Shown: piece by piece, positions 32,917 through 43,917 of the stretch
Layout: every line of letters begins with the position of its first letter
Position numbering within the stretch: the first letter of the stretch is position 1
From: Chloroflexota bacterium
Lineage (GTDB): Bacteria; Chloroflexota; Anaerolineae; Anaerolineales; Anaerolineaceae
Direction of reading: 5' to 3'
Length of the DNA: 64,000 nt
NCBI GenBank assembly: GCA_029561345.1
Contig: JAKQJC010000016.1
Span: forward strand, 62,001 to 126,000
Notes under the pieces: model-generated
The model's database searches: none
What the model was told of the DNA's origin: nothing
The model's input: only the letters and a program-made list of their open reading frames with translations
Made by a program: the position numbers and the translations under genes

Positions 32917-32959
32917 AAAACCGTCGCCAAAACTTCATGAATTATATCCTCACATTGCC

Positions 32960-32989
32960 TGAAACTTTTTGCAACCTGCCCTGTCTAAT
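32960..32989 (+). promoter_or_regulatory. ECF promoter of the DUF4097 gene
   Basis: TGAAAC (32960-32965), 16-nt spacer, TGTCTAAT (32982-32989), the same elements and spacing as the sigma gene's own promoter. Leader about 97 nt. Confidence 0.8.
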
Positions 32990-33092
32990 TTACTGAAGTC
33001 AAAAACACCGCGGAATGCACATTGACTCGCAACCCTGAAATCACCTTCCCGCAGCATGCTGCCGGGATGAGAATCAACAAGGAGAAATAGAT

Positions 33093-34379
33093 ATGAAAAA
33101 ATGGATCATCGCAGGCGGAATCATCCTGGTTATGCTGCTGCTTTGCGTTGGCATGGCCGTCGTAGCCTTTACGGCCTTCCGGTTTGGATTTTCAAGCATC
33201 AGCCATTTTTCCGCCCGCGCCGAAGCCACCGAAACGCAAACCGTCCAGCTTAAAGAACCCATCAGCCTGGATGTGCTCTCAAGCATGGGCGATGTCACCG
33301 TGCGCACCGGCCCGGCCAGTGAAATCAGCTTTGAAGCCCACAAAATCGCCTACGGCCTGACCCAGGCAGAAGCCGAGGAAGAACTCAAGATAATCACCAT
33401 CTCGGCCGTTGAAAGCAACGGGCGCTTCACCATCCGTGCCGAACGGGCCAAGGGAACCAGTTCCAACAATCCCTGGTCGGTGGATTTTATCGTCACCGTG
33501 CCCCAGGATACCCTGGTGACAGCCGTCTCCAATCACGGTAATGTGAACCTGACCGGTACCACCGGCGAAGCCAGCCTGGACTCCAATTTTGGTAATGTTA
33601 CCGCCAGCGGCATCACCGGCGCCGTGACCGCTCACAGCGATAACGGCGACGTGTATCTCACGGATATCAAGGCTGGCGATAAAAACATCAGTGCCACCAG
33701 CCGCTTTGGTAAAATCAGCCTTGAGAAGGTCACCTGTCAGGAATTGGAGACCAAAAGCGATAATGGCGACGTGGTGATGAAGGATGTGGAAGCCGGCGGC
33801 AAGGTTCTGATGGACAGCAACTTCGGCAGTCTCCGCTGGGAGAATGGCAAAGGTGAAGCTCTCAGCGCCACATCCCGCAATGGCTCGCTGACTTTCATCA
33901 ATGTTAAGCTGCAAAAAGATTTAACTGCCACCTCCGATTTTGGCGATGTCAACCTCACCCGCGTCGGCACCCTTTTGCTGACCGTCCATTCCAAGAATGG
34001 TTCCATCACCATTGAAGAAGTGACCGGCGTGGTCAACGCGCAGAGCGACTTTGGCGACATTCACATCAACGGCGGCAAAGATGTCAGCCTCACCGCCATC
34101 TCCAGAAACGGCGGCATCACTTACGCCGGCAGCCTGGCCAACGGCCCGCATACCGTCACCAGTGATTTTGGCAACATCACCCTGAGCCTGCCGGCAGAAA
34201 GCGCGCTGAATATTGACCTGAAAACCGACTTTGGCAGCATCAAAACCGATTTTCAGGTCACCCTGGCCAGCGGCAGCGACCTGGATAAGGAACACATCAT
34301 CGGCAGCATCAATGGCGGTGGTGAAACCCTCAAAGCTTACAGCAAGGACGGCAGTTTGAAATTGGAAACCCAACCCTAG
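33093..34379 (+). CDS. DUF4097-type beta-helix membrane protein
   Basis: 428 residues. One N-terminal membrane helix (about 4-30), then a repetitive beta-helix of roughly 20-residue rungs. The rungs alternate between an N-G turn (SDNGDV, SRNGSL, SKNGSI, SRNGGI) and an F-G turn (SNFGNV, SRFGKI, SNFGSL, SDFGDV, SDFGDI, SDFGNI). DUF4097/adhesin-like proteins are often partners of ECF sigma systems. The ECF promoter upstream matches that of the sigma factor. Followed after 9 nt by the 34389 gene. Function at the cell surface unknown. Confidence 0.82.
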   Translation: MKKWIIAGGIILVMLLLCVGMAVVAFTAFRFGFSSISHFSARAEATETQTVQLKEPISLDVLSSMGDVTVRTGPASEISFEAHKIAYGLTQAEAEEELKIITISAVESNGRFTIRAERAKGTSSNNPWSVDFIVTVPQDTLVTAVSNHGNVNLTGTTGEASLDSNFGNVTASGITGAVTAHSDNGDVYLTDIKAGDKNISATSRFGKISLEKVTCQELETKSDNGDVVMKDVEAGGKVLMDSNFGSLRWENGKGEALSATSRNGSLTFINVKLQKDLTATSDFGDVNLTRVGTLLLTVHSKNGSITIEEVTGVVNAQSDFGDIHINGGKDVSLTAISRNGGITYAGSLANGPHTVTSDFGNITLSLPAESALNIDLKTDFGSIKTDFQVTLASGSDLDKEHIIGSINGGGETLKAYSKDGSLKLETQP

Positions 34380-34388
34380 GAGATCATC

Positions 34389-34829
34389 ATGGAAATTGTA
34401 TTAGGCGTATCCCTCTTCTTTTTTCTGCTCTTTGCCTTCATCGTTGCCATGCGTTACATCAGCTACCGCGAAACCATCTACCTGGCCGAAAAAGGTCTGC
34501 TGAAAAGCAAAAACGGTGGTCCAAGCGAAAGCAACGGAAACGGCAAACCCAGCTACGCCTTGCTGCGCTGGGGCATCATCATCGCCGGCCTGGGCCTGGC
34601 CATCACCATCGGCCTCTGGCCGCTGGGCCTCACCTTTCGCGGCGATGCCTTCCCCCTGGGGCTGGGACCCTGGATGCTGTTCGGCTTCATCCCTCTCTTC
34701 TTCGGGCTTGCACTGGTCCTCGTTCACATCCTCACCCACGGCGAGTCATCTGGCCAACCTGCCCGGCCTGCCGAGCCCCTCACCCCGCTTGAGACGCCCG
34801 CCCCGCTGAAGGACGAAGAAAGCAAGTAA
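34389..34829 (+). CDS. Small membrane protein, second gene of the ECF target operon
   Basis: 146 residues, three predicted membrane helices (about 3-21, 59-79, 91-115) and a Pro-rich, acidic C-terminal tail. The loop RYISYRETIYLAEKGLL after the first helix recalls small regulator-associated membrane proteins (DUF6249-like), a tentative match. Good TAGGAG site. It ends at a strong terminator, so the ECF target unit is 33093-34829. Confidence 0.65.
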   Translation: MEIVLGVSLFFFLLFAFIVAMRYISYRETIYLAEKGLLKSKNGGPSESNGNGKPSYALLRWGIIIAGLGLAITIGLWPLGLTFRGDAFPLGLGPWMLFGFIPLFFGLALVLVHILTHGESSGQPARPAEPLTPLETPAPLKDEESK

Positions 34830-34853
34830 TCCACCGCCCTGAAGAACACCCAT

Positions 34854-34889
34854 GCGCACACAGGGTAATTCTGTGTGCGCAATTTTTTT
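34854..34889 (+). terminator. Terminator of the ECF target operon
   Basis: 10-bp stem (34854-34863 with 34871-34880) followed by AATTTTTTT. Confidence 0.92.
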
Positions 34890-35053
34890 AACTCTGGCGG
34901 CCTATCCATCTGGCCGGGGATGCTGTTATTAAATTGATTCCGGTTTTTGACGGTTCTTTGACGCTGCTTATGTATAGTCAAGATAGTTCCAGCGTGTTTC
35001 AATTCGCCAAATTTTCAAGCCCTTTCCGGTTTTGTACGCAAGGAGTACATCTG

Positions 35054-37504
35054 ATGAAAAAACTCGTGCCTTTTTTTCTGATTTTCGTTTTGATTTTCAC
35101 CAGCCTGGCCTGCAGCAGCAGCACGCCAAAACCCGAACCCACCGCCACAGCCAAAGCAGCCAGCCCGACCGCGGCGGTTGCCACAGAAAAACCTCAGCCC
35201 ACCTCCATTCCATTGACCCCCACCCCCGTTCCGGTGAAACTGGGCGATATCCAGCAGGTGGAAGACGGCGGTTTCAGTTTTCGCACCATCCCCGGTTTTT
35301 CGCTGGAAGTGAACGGCGGCATGGCCATGATGCTGGGGCCAAAAGCTGATCCCGACACCGGACCGGTGGTTCAACTCATCGGTTATTGGGAAGAAGACGA
35401 AGGCACTGCTGAAGGCCTTTACAATCAGCTCAAATCGCAGGCCTCCCTTGAAGTCAGCCCGGCAGAACCCATCACAGTGGGCGGGATTCCCGGCCTGGCC
35501 GCCAATATCAGCGGCGAAGAAGATGGCGCCGCCATGCTGGGACGGGTGGCCCTGGTGATGGTGAACAGCAATCAGCAGTTCATGCTTCTGGCGGGCTCTC
35601 CGCAGGAAGAATGGGAAGCTCTGGCGCCCTATTTCGACGCCGTTCTGGCTTCCATTGAATTCTTTGAGCTGGCTGCGCCGGCGCCCACCAGCGACCTGGA
35701 GCCTGGCTGGTATGCCTACACTGATATTAACGCCGCTCGTGATGTGCTGATCCATGAAAACACGGCCTATGCGGCCACCCTGGGCGGACTGGCTGCCTGG
35801 AACCTCGACAGCGGTTATGTCATGCGCTACACTCCCCTGCAGGGCATGGGCCATGTCAGCGCCTATGCAGCCGCCTTATGCAATATTCCCGAGCCGCGCA
35901 TCCTGGTCGGCACGCTGGCGGGCATCAGCATCTACGACCCGGCCACCGGCCTGTGGGAAGAGAGAGACCTGGCCCCTGCTGAAAGCCGCGTGAACCTCAG
36001 CAAGATTTCCCGCCTGGTGTGCGACACGCAGCACCAGCGGCTGTATATTGGCTACAACGGGCTGGGCATTCTGGATCTGGTCACCGGCGAATGGCAGCAG
36101 TACACCAGCGATAACGGCCTTTCGTGGAACGGCGTGTCAGATATTGCCGTGAGCGCCAATGGCGAAGAGGTATGGGTTGCCAGCGGCTACAACGGCGTCG
36201 CCCAGATCAAGGGCGGAGCCGTCACCGTCCATAACAAGGCTTCCGGCCTGCCCGACGAGCGCGTTTACGCTGTGGCGGCGGCTGCCGACGGCAGTGTGTG
36301 GGCGGGCGCCAGCAGCGGTTTGATGCAGTTCAAGGGCGGAAAATGGACCCTCTTTGGCAGCGGCACCCCCGCCGCCCTGGCCGAGGTCTCTGAAATTGAA
36401 CTGGCCGCCGATGGCAAAATCTGGGTCACCACCGCGCCCTGGGGCGCCGGCAGGCTCTGCCAGTTCGACCCGGCCAGCAAAACATGTCCGGTGGATCTGC
36501 GCGATCCCGATGGAGAGGCCATCTTTGGTCTGGATTTGACTGAGGATGGCAGCCCGGTGTATGTGACGGAGCAGGGCGTCTTTCAACTTAAGGACGGCCA
36601 GATTCAGGCCTTCAAGGATGACAGTGTTCTGCTGGCTTCCAACTTTGTGGATGCCTTTGCTGCGGCTGCCGACGGCAGGCTGTGGGTGGGCACCGATTAC
36701 GGCATCCAGCTGATGGATCCCGCCGCGCCTGAAACGAGATGGGAAACTTTCCGCAGTGATGACAACCCCGGTCTGGGCGGCAACTGGGCCAATGATATTG
36801 CCGTGGCCGATGACGGCACAACCTGGTTTGCCATCACCAATGGAAATGCCAGCCGCTACAAGGACGGCACATGGTCTTCTTATGAACCCTTGCGGTCATA
36901 CGACACCGTCACGGTGGATGATGAGAACCGCGCCTGGTTTGGCGACAGCGGCAAAGGCATTGCCGTGCTGAATGCCGACGGCAGCCCGGCCTTCAATCTG
37001 ACCACTGCTGACGGTTTGCCCTCAGATAATGTGATGGCGCTGCTGGCGCAGGATGACGTGGTCTGGATCGGCACCGACAGCGGCCTGGCGCGCTTTGCGA
37101 ACGGCAAAGTGAGCGTGGTGCTGGCGAAAAACGATCCTGCCCTGCCCTTTGCCTACATCCGTGAGCTGGTTCTGGACCCTGACGGGAACCTGCTCATCGG
37201 CGCCAACCTGGCGGTGGTGCGCTATGACGGCGCAAAAGCCGAAACCCTGCTGAATCTCAGCAAGCAAAAGGATGCCGACTGGCTGACCACGCTGGCGGCG
37301 GCTCCGGATGGGCGCATCTGGGTGGGCACTGCGCGCGGCATCTTCTATTCGGATGACAGCAGCAGCTGGACGCACCTGACCACCGCTGACCGCCTGCTGA
37401 CCAATTACATCTCCGCCTTGCATGTGGATCAGTACGGCACAGCCTGGATCGGCGGCGGCGGGTCCAACATGGACGGCGGCGGCATCCTGCACATCGTCCC
37501 CTAG
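35054..37504 (+). CDS. Lipoprotein with beta-propeller repeats
   Basis: 816 residues from ATG 35054 (AAGGAG, 8-nt spacing); the open frame to 34934 is rejected. Signal peptide and lipobox SLAC, a Thr/Pro-rich linker, a domain of about 150 residues, then at least seven propeller blades with W-[VI]-[GA]-[TS]-x(3)-G-[LI] signatures (VWVASGYNGVAQIKGG, VWAGASSGLMQFKGG, LWVGTDYGIQLMD, VWIGTDSGLARF, IWVGTARGIFYSDD). Such propellers occur in the sensor part of hybrid two-component proteins; here there is no kinase domain, so it is an extracytoplasmic binding or scaffold lipoprotein. Confidence 0.85.
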   Translation: MKKLVPFFLIFVLIFTSLACSSSTPKPEPTATAKAASPTAAVATEKPQPTSIPLTPTPVPVKLGDIQQVEDGGFSFRTIPGFSLEVNGGMAMMLGPKADPDTGPVVQLIGYWEEDEGTAEGLYNQLKSQASLEVSPAEPITVGGIPGLAANISGEEDGAAMLGRVALVMVNSNQQFMLLAGSPQEEWEALAPYFDAVLASIEFFELAAPAPTSDLEPGWYAYTDINAARDVLIHENTAYAATLGGLAAWNLDSGYVMRYTPLQGMGHVSAYAAALCNIPEPRILVGTLAGISIYDPATGLWEERDLAPAESRVNLSKISRLVCDTQHQRLYIGYNGLGILDLVTGEWQQYTSDNGLSWNGVSDIAVSANGEEVWVASGYNGVAQIKGGAVTVHNKASGLPDERVYAVAAAADGSVWAGASSGLMQFKGGKWTLFGSGTPAALAEVSEIELAADGKIWVTTAPWGAGRLCQFDPASKTCPVDLRDPDGEAIFGLDLTEDGSPVYVTEQGVFQLKDGQIQAFKDDSVLLASNFVDAFAAAADGRLWVGTDYGIQLMDPAAPETRWETFRSDDNPGLGGNWANDIAVADDGTTWFAITNGNASRYKDGTWSSYEPLRSYDTVTVDDENRAWFGDSGKGIAVLNADGSPAFNLTTADGLPSDNVMALLAQDDVVWIGTDSGLARFANGKVSVVLAKNDPALPFAYIRELVLDPDGNLLIGANLAVVRYDGAKAETLLNLSKQKDADWLTTLAAAPDGRIWVGTARGIFYSDDSSSWTHLTTADRLLTNYISALHVDQYGTAWIGGGGSNMDGGGILHIVP

Positions 37505-37530
37505 GGGGCAGATCGCCTTTATCCAGAAAT

Positions 37531-37577
37531 AAAAAACACCCGCCTCCGGCTTTGATCCCGGAGGCGGATGTTTTATG
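37531..37577. terminator. Bidirectional terminator
   Basis: 16-bp stem with one mismatch (37534-37549 with 37558-37573) flanked by A and T runs, between convergent genes. Confidence 0.88.
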
Positions 37578-37591
37578 GATTGGCGTTGACC

Positions 37592-38893
37592 TCACCCGGC
37601 CATCATCTGGCGGGCGGTGCGGCGGGCAATTTCCACCGCGAAGTTGGTCCCACGGTCGTAAGGGTACACCTGACTCATGCTGGCAAAGTAGAGGCCAGGC
37701 AGGGGTGTTTGCGTGGCGGGAATGTTCTGCGAATGGTTGACAAAGGGAATGGGCTGCGCATATGTGGTGCGGAACAGCCAGGTTTTGCGAATCCATTCGG
37801 GCTTGAAATCGGCGTTGAAGCGCGGCAGCACCGGCAAAAAGCGCTGCAGCACGGCTTCCTGATCCATCGAGAAAAATTCGTGATCGGTGTTGAGGTAATC
37901 GCCGATGTAGATGATGGTTTCGCCGCCAAAATGCTCGGCCGGCAGGAAGTTGGTGTGTTCCACCAGCGAGAGGAAGGGGAAACCGGCGCTCTTGGGAATG
38001 TTGTACCAGTAATACTTCTCGCGCGAAATGGGCTGCTTGAGCGCCAGCACCATCACCACCGCGCCCATGTGCTTGAGCGCCAGCAGGCCTTCCAGATAAG
38101 AAGCCGGCAAAGCCGGGGCCATGCGCGCCATCTGTCCGGGCGAGGTGGTCACCAGGCACTGGTCATAATCGGCGGTGGCGCCGCCTTTCAGCGTCAGGCG
38201 CAGGCGGCCGCCCTCCAGCGGGGTGATGCTGTCCACGCTGGTGGAGAAATGAATGGTCACGCCCAGCTCGCGCAGGCGCGCGGCAAAGCGGTCATTGAAC
38301 GCCTGGAAGCCGCCGCGGAAGGTGCCCAGGCGGGTGGTGCGTCCGTGCAGGCGCGCCCACAGCCAGGCCATGTTCACCTTGTCGTAATAATCTTCGCCAA
38401 ATTTGCCCACCAGCATGGGCTTCCACATCTTTTCATAAACGCGCTCGCCCGCCCATTTGCGCATCCACGCATCGGCGGTCACCTTCTCCAGCGCCTGCCA
38501 GTTGCCGGTCAGGCGCAGGTACAGTCCCACCAGGCCAAAGCGGACCTTGTTGATGCCCCAGCCCAGGCCGGGATACATGATGGCCGCCGGAATGGAATCG
38601 AACGGATAAAACTTGCCGTTATCATACATCACCGTGTAGGGGCGCGGGAACAGCACATCTTCCGACCAGCCCAGCTCGTTGATCAGGCCGAGCATGTCTT
38701 TATCGGAAGCAAACCAGTGGTGGTAAAACCGCTCCACCGACCAGTCCCAGTTCGGCTCCTTGAAGCCGGTGGCCAGGCCGCCGGGGATATCGGCGTTTTC
38801 GTAAAGGGTCACTTTGTGCCCGGCTTTCACCAGGTCCCAGGCCGCAGACATGCCCCCCATGCCCGCGCCAACAATGGCAATTTGCTTGGTCAT
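37592..38893 (-). CDS. FAD-dependent oxidoreductase (amine-oxidase/UDP-galactopyranose-mutase-like)
   Basis: 433 residues from ATG 38893; the frame runs back to 39022 through the upstream gene and is rejected. N-terminal dinucleotide-binding motif [28 protein letters not shown], then [10 protein letters not shown] and a C-terminal FAD contact region ([24 protein letters not shown]). The overall pattern is that of the protoporphyrinogen oxidase/phytoene desaturase/mutase superfamily. Substrate unknown. It starts 1 nt after the upstream membrane protein's stop, so they are coupled; both may serve membrane or cell-surface lipid chemistry. Confidence 0.8.
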   Translation of the reverse strand: MTKQIAIVGAGMGGMSAAWDLVKAGHKVTLYENADIPGGLATGFKEPNWDWSVERFYHHWFASDKDMLGLINELGWSEDVLFPRPYTVMYDNGKFYPFDSIPAAIMYPGLGWGINKVRFGLVGLYLRLTGNWQALEKVTADAWMRKWAGERVYEKMWKPMLVGKFGEDYYDKVNMAWLWARLHGRTTRLGTFRGGFQAFNDRFAARLRELGVTIHFSTSVDSITPLEGGRLRLTLKGGATADYDQCLVTTSPGQMARMAPALPASYLEGLLALKHMGAVVMVLALKQPISREKYYWYNIPKSAGFPFLSLVEHTNFLPAEHFGGETIIYIGDYLNTDHEFFSMDQEAVLQRFLPVLPRFNADFKPEWIRKTWLFRTTYAQPIPFVNHSQNIPATQTPLPGLYFASMSQVYPYDRGTNFAVEIARRTARQMMAG

Positions 38894-38894
38894 A

Positions 38895-39905
38895 TTATTC
38901 TTTTGCCTCTTCAACCGGAATTTTACCCCAGGCAATGCCCTCAGCCCGGAAGTAATATATGCCCAAAAGGGTGATCGGCAGCCAGAGCGCCGCATGCAGC
39001 ACCAGCGTGTACCCCGCCGCAATGGCCGGAACCACGCCGTAAGCTTTCAGGACCGCGATGCCGGGGGTGTCGAAGGTGCCGATGTAACCCGGGGCGGAAG
39101 GCAGGGTGGTGGCGATGTTCACAATGCCGTTCATCAGCATCAGCGCAAAGAAGCTCACCTCAAAATTGAAGGCGTGCATCACAAACCAGTATTTCACCGT
39201 TTCCAGCAGCCAGATGACCACCGAGGTGACAAAGATCATCAGCACTTCGCGCGGCGAGCGCAGCGATTCCAGGCCGGTCAGAAAACGGTGCGCCAGGCCG
39301 CTGGTCTTTTCGCGGAAGGCTTTGGGCACCAGGTGGTCAATGCACCAGTTGACGATGGACGCCGTCAATTTGGGCATCATGGCCATGGCCAGGAACACCG
39401 CCATGGCGCCGCCGAAAACCAGCGCGCCGCCCAGGGCCAGCCCGCGGATATCCATGCCGCCAATGAAGCCGGAATCGCCGGTCAGGCGGGCCAGCTCGGG
39501 CAGGTTGAAGAACACAAAGCCCAGCATCACCACCGCGTCAAAAATGCGCTCCACAATCACCGTGGCCAGGGTGGCCGAAACCGGCACGCCCTCGCGGCGT
39601 TTGAGCACCACCGCCCGCAGCACCTCGCCGGCGCGCGCCGGCCAGATGTTGTTGCCCATGTAACCGATGGTCACAATGGGGAACATGTTGCGGGTGGGGA
39701 TCTTCTTGAGCGGGCGCAGCATGTAATGCCAGCGCCAGGCGCGCGCCCACACGGCGCAAAAATAGACCGCAATGCCCGGCAGCAGCCACAGGTACTGCGC
39801 GGTTTGCAAAGCCTCCCAAACATCCGACAGTTTCAAACCCTGAACGGCCACGTAAAGGAGCACAACACTGATCAGTACGCCAATCCAAAAAATCCATTTT
39901 TTCAT
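38895..39905 (-). CDS. Lysylphosphatidylglycerol synthase-like membrane protein (flippase domain)
   Basis: 336 residues with about eight membrane helices. The motifs [38 protein letters not shown] and [15 protein letters not shown] are typical of the LPG_synthase_TM (UPF0104) family. These proteins form the flippase part of MprF or act alone; the soluble lysyl-transferase part is absent. Its ATG is close to a weak TAAAAT box, so it may be leaderless. Divergent from the ABC-F gene by 32 nt. Confidence 0.85.
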   Translation of the reverse strand: MKKWIFWIGVLISVVLLYVAVQGLKLSDVWEALQTAQYLWLLPGIAVYFCAVWARAWRWHYMLRPLKKIPTRNMFPIVTIGYMGNNIWPARAGEVLRAVVLKRREGVPVSATLATVIVERIFDAVVMLGFVFFNLPELARLTGDSGFIGGMDIRGLALGGALVFGGAMAVFLAMAMMPKLTASIVNWCIDHLVPKAFREKTSGLAHRFLTGLESLRSPREVLMIFVTSVVIWLLETVKYWFVMHAFNFEVSFFALMLMNGIVNIATTLPSAPGYIGTFDTPGIAVLKAYGVVPAIAAGYTLVLHAALWLPITLLGIYYFRAEGIAWGKIPVEEAKE

Positions 39906-39921
39906 AAGTGCTATTTTATCA

Positions 39922-39930
39922 TGGTATACT
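39922..39930 (+). promoter_or_regulatory. Extended -10 promoter of the ABC-F gene (leaderless)
   Basis: TGG then TATACT (39925-39930); the ATG at 39938 follows after 7 nt, in a 32-nt divergent gap. Confidence 0.6.
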
Positions 39931-39937
39931 AGGGTCT

Positions 39938-41853
<1,916 letters not shown>

Positions 41854-41857
<4 letters not shown>

Positions 41858-42948
41858 CGCCCCCCGCAGCCCTCGCCTACTTCATCACCCCGCACGGGTT
41901 CGGCCACGCCGCGCGCGCCTGCGCGGTGATGAACGCCCTGCACCGCCAGCGCCCGGACCTGGTGTTTCATCTTTTCACCGGCGTGCCGGAATGGTTTTTC
42001 AGCGATTCCCTCGACGGTCCCTTTCAATATCATCCCCTGGCCAGCGATATCGGCCTGGTGCAGCGCACCCCCACCGCTGAAGACCTGCCCGCCACCATCG
42101 CCCGCCTGGCGGCCTACTGGCCGCTGAGCGGGGAGAAAACCACCCCGCTGGCCGCGCAGCTTCAGGCCCTGGGCTGCCGCCTGGTTTTATGCGATATCGC
42201 CCCGCTGGGCATCGCTACCGCGCAGCAGGCGGGCATTCCATCCATTCTGATCGAAAACTTCACCTGGGATTGGATTTACGCCGGTTACCTTGAGCTGGAG
42301 CCGCGCTTTGCCGCCTTCATCCCGCAAATTCAGGCCGCCTGCGCCGCCGCCGCGGTGCACCTGCAAACCCGCCCGGCCTGCCTGCCGGATGCGCGCTTCA
42401 CCAGTCTTAACCCGGTTTTCCGCAGCCCGCGCCAGACGCGCGCCGAAACCCGCCAGCGCCTGGGCATTCCCCTGGAGGCAAAAGCCGTGCTGGTGACCAT
42501 GGGGGGCATTCCGCCCACGTTTTCCACCCTCGACCATCTCAGCGCGGCCAGCCCGGCCTGGTTCATCCTGCCGGGGGCCGGCGAGCGCTTTGAGCGGCGT
42601 GGCCGCCTGGTGCTGATGCCGCACCATTCCGAGTTTTACCATCCGGACCTGGTTTTTGCCGCCGACGCGGTGGTGGGCAAGGCCGGCTACAGCACCCTGG
42701 CCGAGGCGTATGCCGCCGGCATCCCCTTTGGCCATGTGGCCCGCCCGCGCTTCCGCGAGGCCGCCGTGATGGCCGATTTTATTCAGAATGAAATGGGGGG
42801 CATTGAACTGGCCCCAGAAGAATTTGAAAGCGGCGCCTGGGCCGCGCGCGTGGACGAGCTGCTGGCGCTGCCGCGCCGCCAGCGCGACGAGATCCCCGGC
42901 GCAGAGCAGGCCGCGGCGGTTGTTTTGGGGTTGATTGGCCAGGCTTAG
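41854..42948 (+). CDS. GT-B glycosyltransferase-like protein
   Basis: 364 residues from ATG 41854, overlapping the ABC-F stop by 4 nt. The N-terminus ITPHGFGHAARACAVMNAL and the C-terminal nucleotide-sugar region (VFAADAVVGKAGYSTLAEAYAAGIP) fit a MurG/UDP-glycosyltransferase-type GT-B fold. Acceptor and donor are unknown. Cytoplasmic or peripheral. Its translation is coupled to ABC-F, which is an unusual pairing. Confidence 0.75.
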
Positions 42949-43141
42949 CGGGGTATCGATTCGTTGGGATGGATGGTCCAGGCCCAACCTGATCGCTGGA
43001 GAGATTTTCCGGCGGTTTTTGTTTTAAACATCGGGCTGCGAAAAAGAGGGGATGGGGGTATGATTAAGGGCAGTGGGATGAGGAGACAGGGTGAGGGAAA
43101 GACCCAAAAACAAAGGTTATAAAATAGAAGGGATGGCAAAG

Positions 43142-43753
43142 ATGGACAACAGATACCAGCAAAAACGAGAAAATTATTTGGTGATGCTTTATTTCGGGCC
43201 GGGGGATTATTTGACCCGGTGCGTTGAGAGGGCGTATCGCGATTTTTGCCGGACTCTGGAGGGGGAAGGGAAATCAGAGGAAAGCATGAAAGAGGAAGCG
43301 GTGCTTAAACTGGTTGGCCGTTTTTGGGAGATTCAAGAAAAGCCTGAAATGACCAGCGATCAAGCCGCATTTGATATCTGGCATGAAGAGAGCTGCCAAA
43401 TGCTTGTGGATCATTACAACAGCGGCTATCGACTTACCATTGGACAGGCGCAAAAATGGATTAATATGACCTTCAAGTATATTTTCACCATGGGGGAGGA
43501 ACGGATTCCGGGGTTTGAAGGTTTTTATTCTTTTTGCCATATCCCATTGGATTCAATCATTTTGGAGGAATTGGAAAAGCCGCCTTACCTGATTAAAAAT
43601 CCATGGAAAGTGGCATGGAGCAAGATTAATCATTATGGGGAATATCTGGATTATCAGAAAAGGGTCAGGGAAATGAGCGCGCCGATTGCCCCGCTAGAAA
43701 TGGAGTTTGATTTGTTTATGAAGGGAATGAATGACAGGTATATGGGGAAATAA
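43142..43753 (+). CDS. Uncharacterised protein in an AT-richer stretch
   Basis: 203 residues from ATG 43142 (AAGGG nearby); GTG 43091 (219 codons) has a spaced AGGAG and is the alternative. No signal peptide or membrane segment. Contains a conserved-looking core QKWINMTFKYIFTMGEER and FCHIPLDSIILEEL, rich in aromatic residues. Codons are clearly more A/T-rich than the neighbours. I recognise no family. Flanked by a possible dispersed repeat (43775-43809) and by a perfect terminator for the opposite strand, so horizontal gain is plausible. Confidence 0.6.
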   Translation: MDNRYQQKRENYLVMLYFGPGDYLTRCVERAYRDFCRTLEGEGKSEESMKEEAVLKLVGRFWEIQEKPEMTSDQAAFDIWHEESCQMLVDHYNSGYRLTIGQAQKWINMTFKYIFTMGEERIPGFEGFYSFCHIPLDSIILEELEKPPYLIKNPWKVAWSKINHYGEYLDYQKRVREMSAPIAPLEMEFDLFMKGMNDRYMGK

Positions 43754-43774
43754 TGGGATGGTAAAGGACGGGGG

Positions 43775-43809
43775 CCTGCCCTCAGCCCTTCGATAAGTTC
43801 AGGGAGAGG
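43775..43809. repeat. Possible dispersed intergenic repeat
   Basis: Contains CCCTTCGATAAGTTCAGG, very close to the CCCTTCGAcAAGcTCAGG sequence that I recall from intergenic repeats in many bacteria. Only one copy is seen in this window. Confidence 0.3.
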
Positions 43810-43854
43810 TTTAGCAATTCATTTGGGGTGATGAGAGAGCAGTAACAAATCAAG

Positions 43855-43894
43855 TTAAAAAATCCCCCCCATCCAGCGGCCGGATGGGGGGGAT
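43855..43894 (-). terminator. Terminator of the flippase-fusion gene
   Basis: Perfect 13-bp stem (43862-43874 with 43882-43894) followed on the minus strand by T6. Confidence 0.92.
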
Positions 43895-43917
43895 GGATTA
43901 AGCGGTCAAAACCCGTT

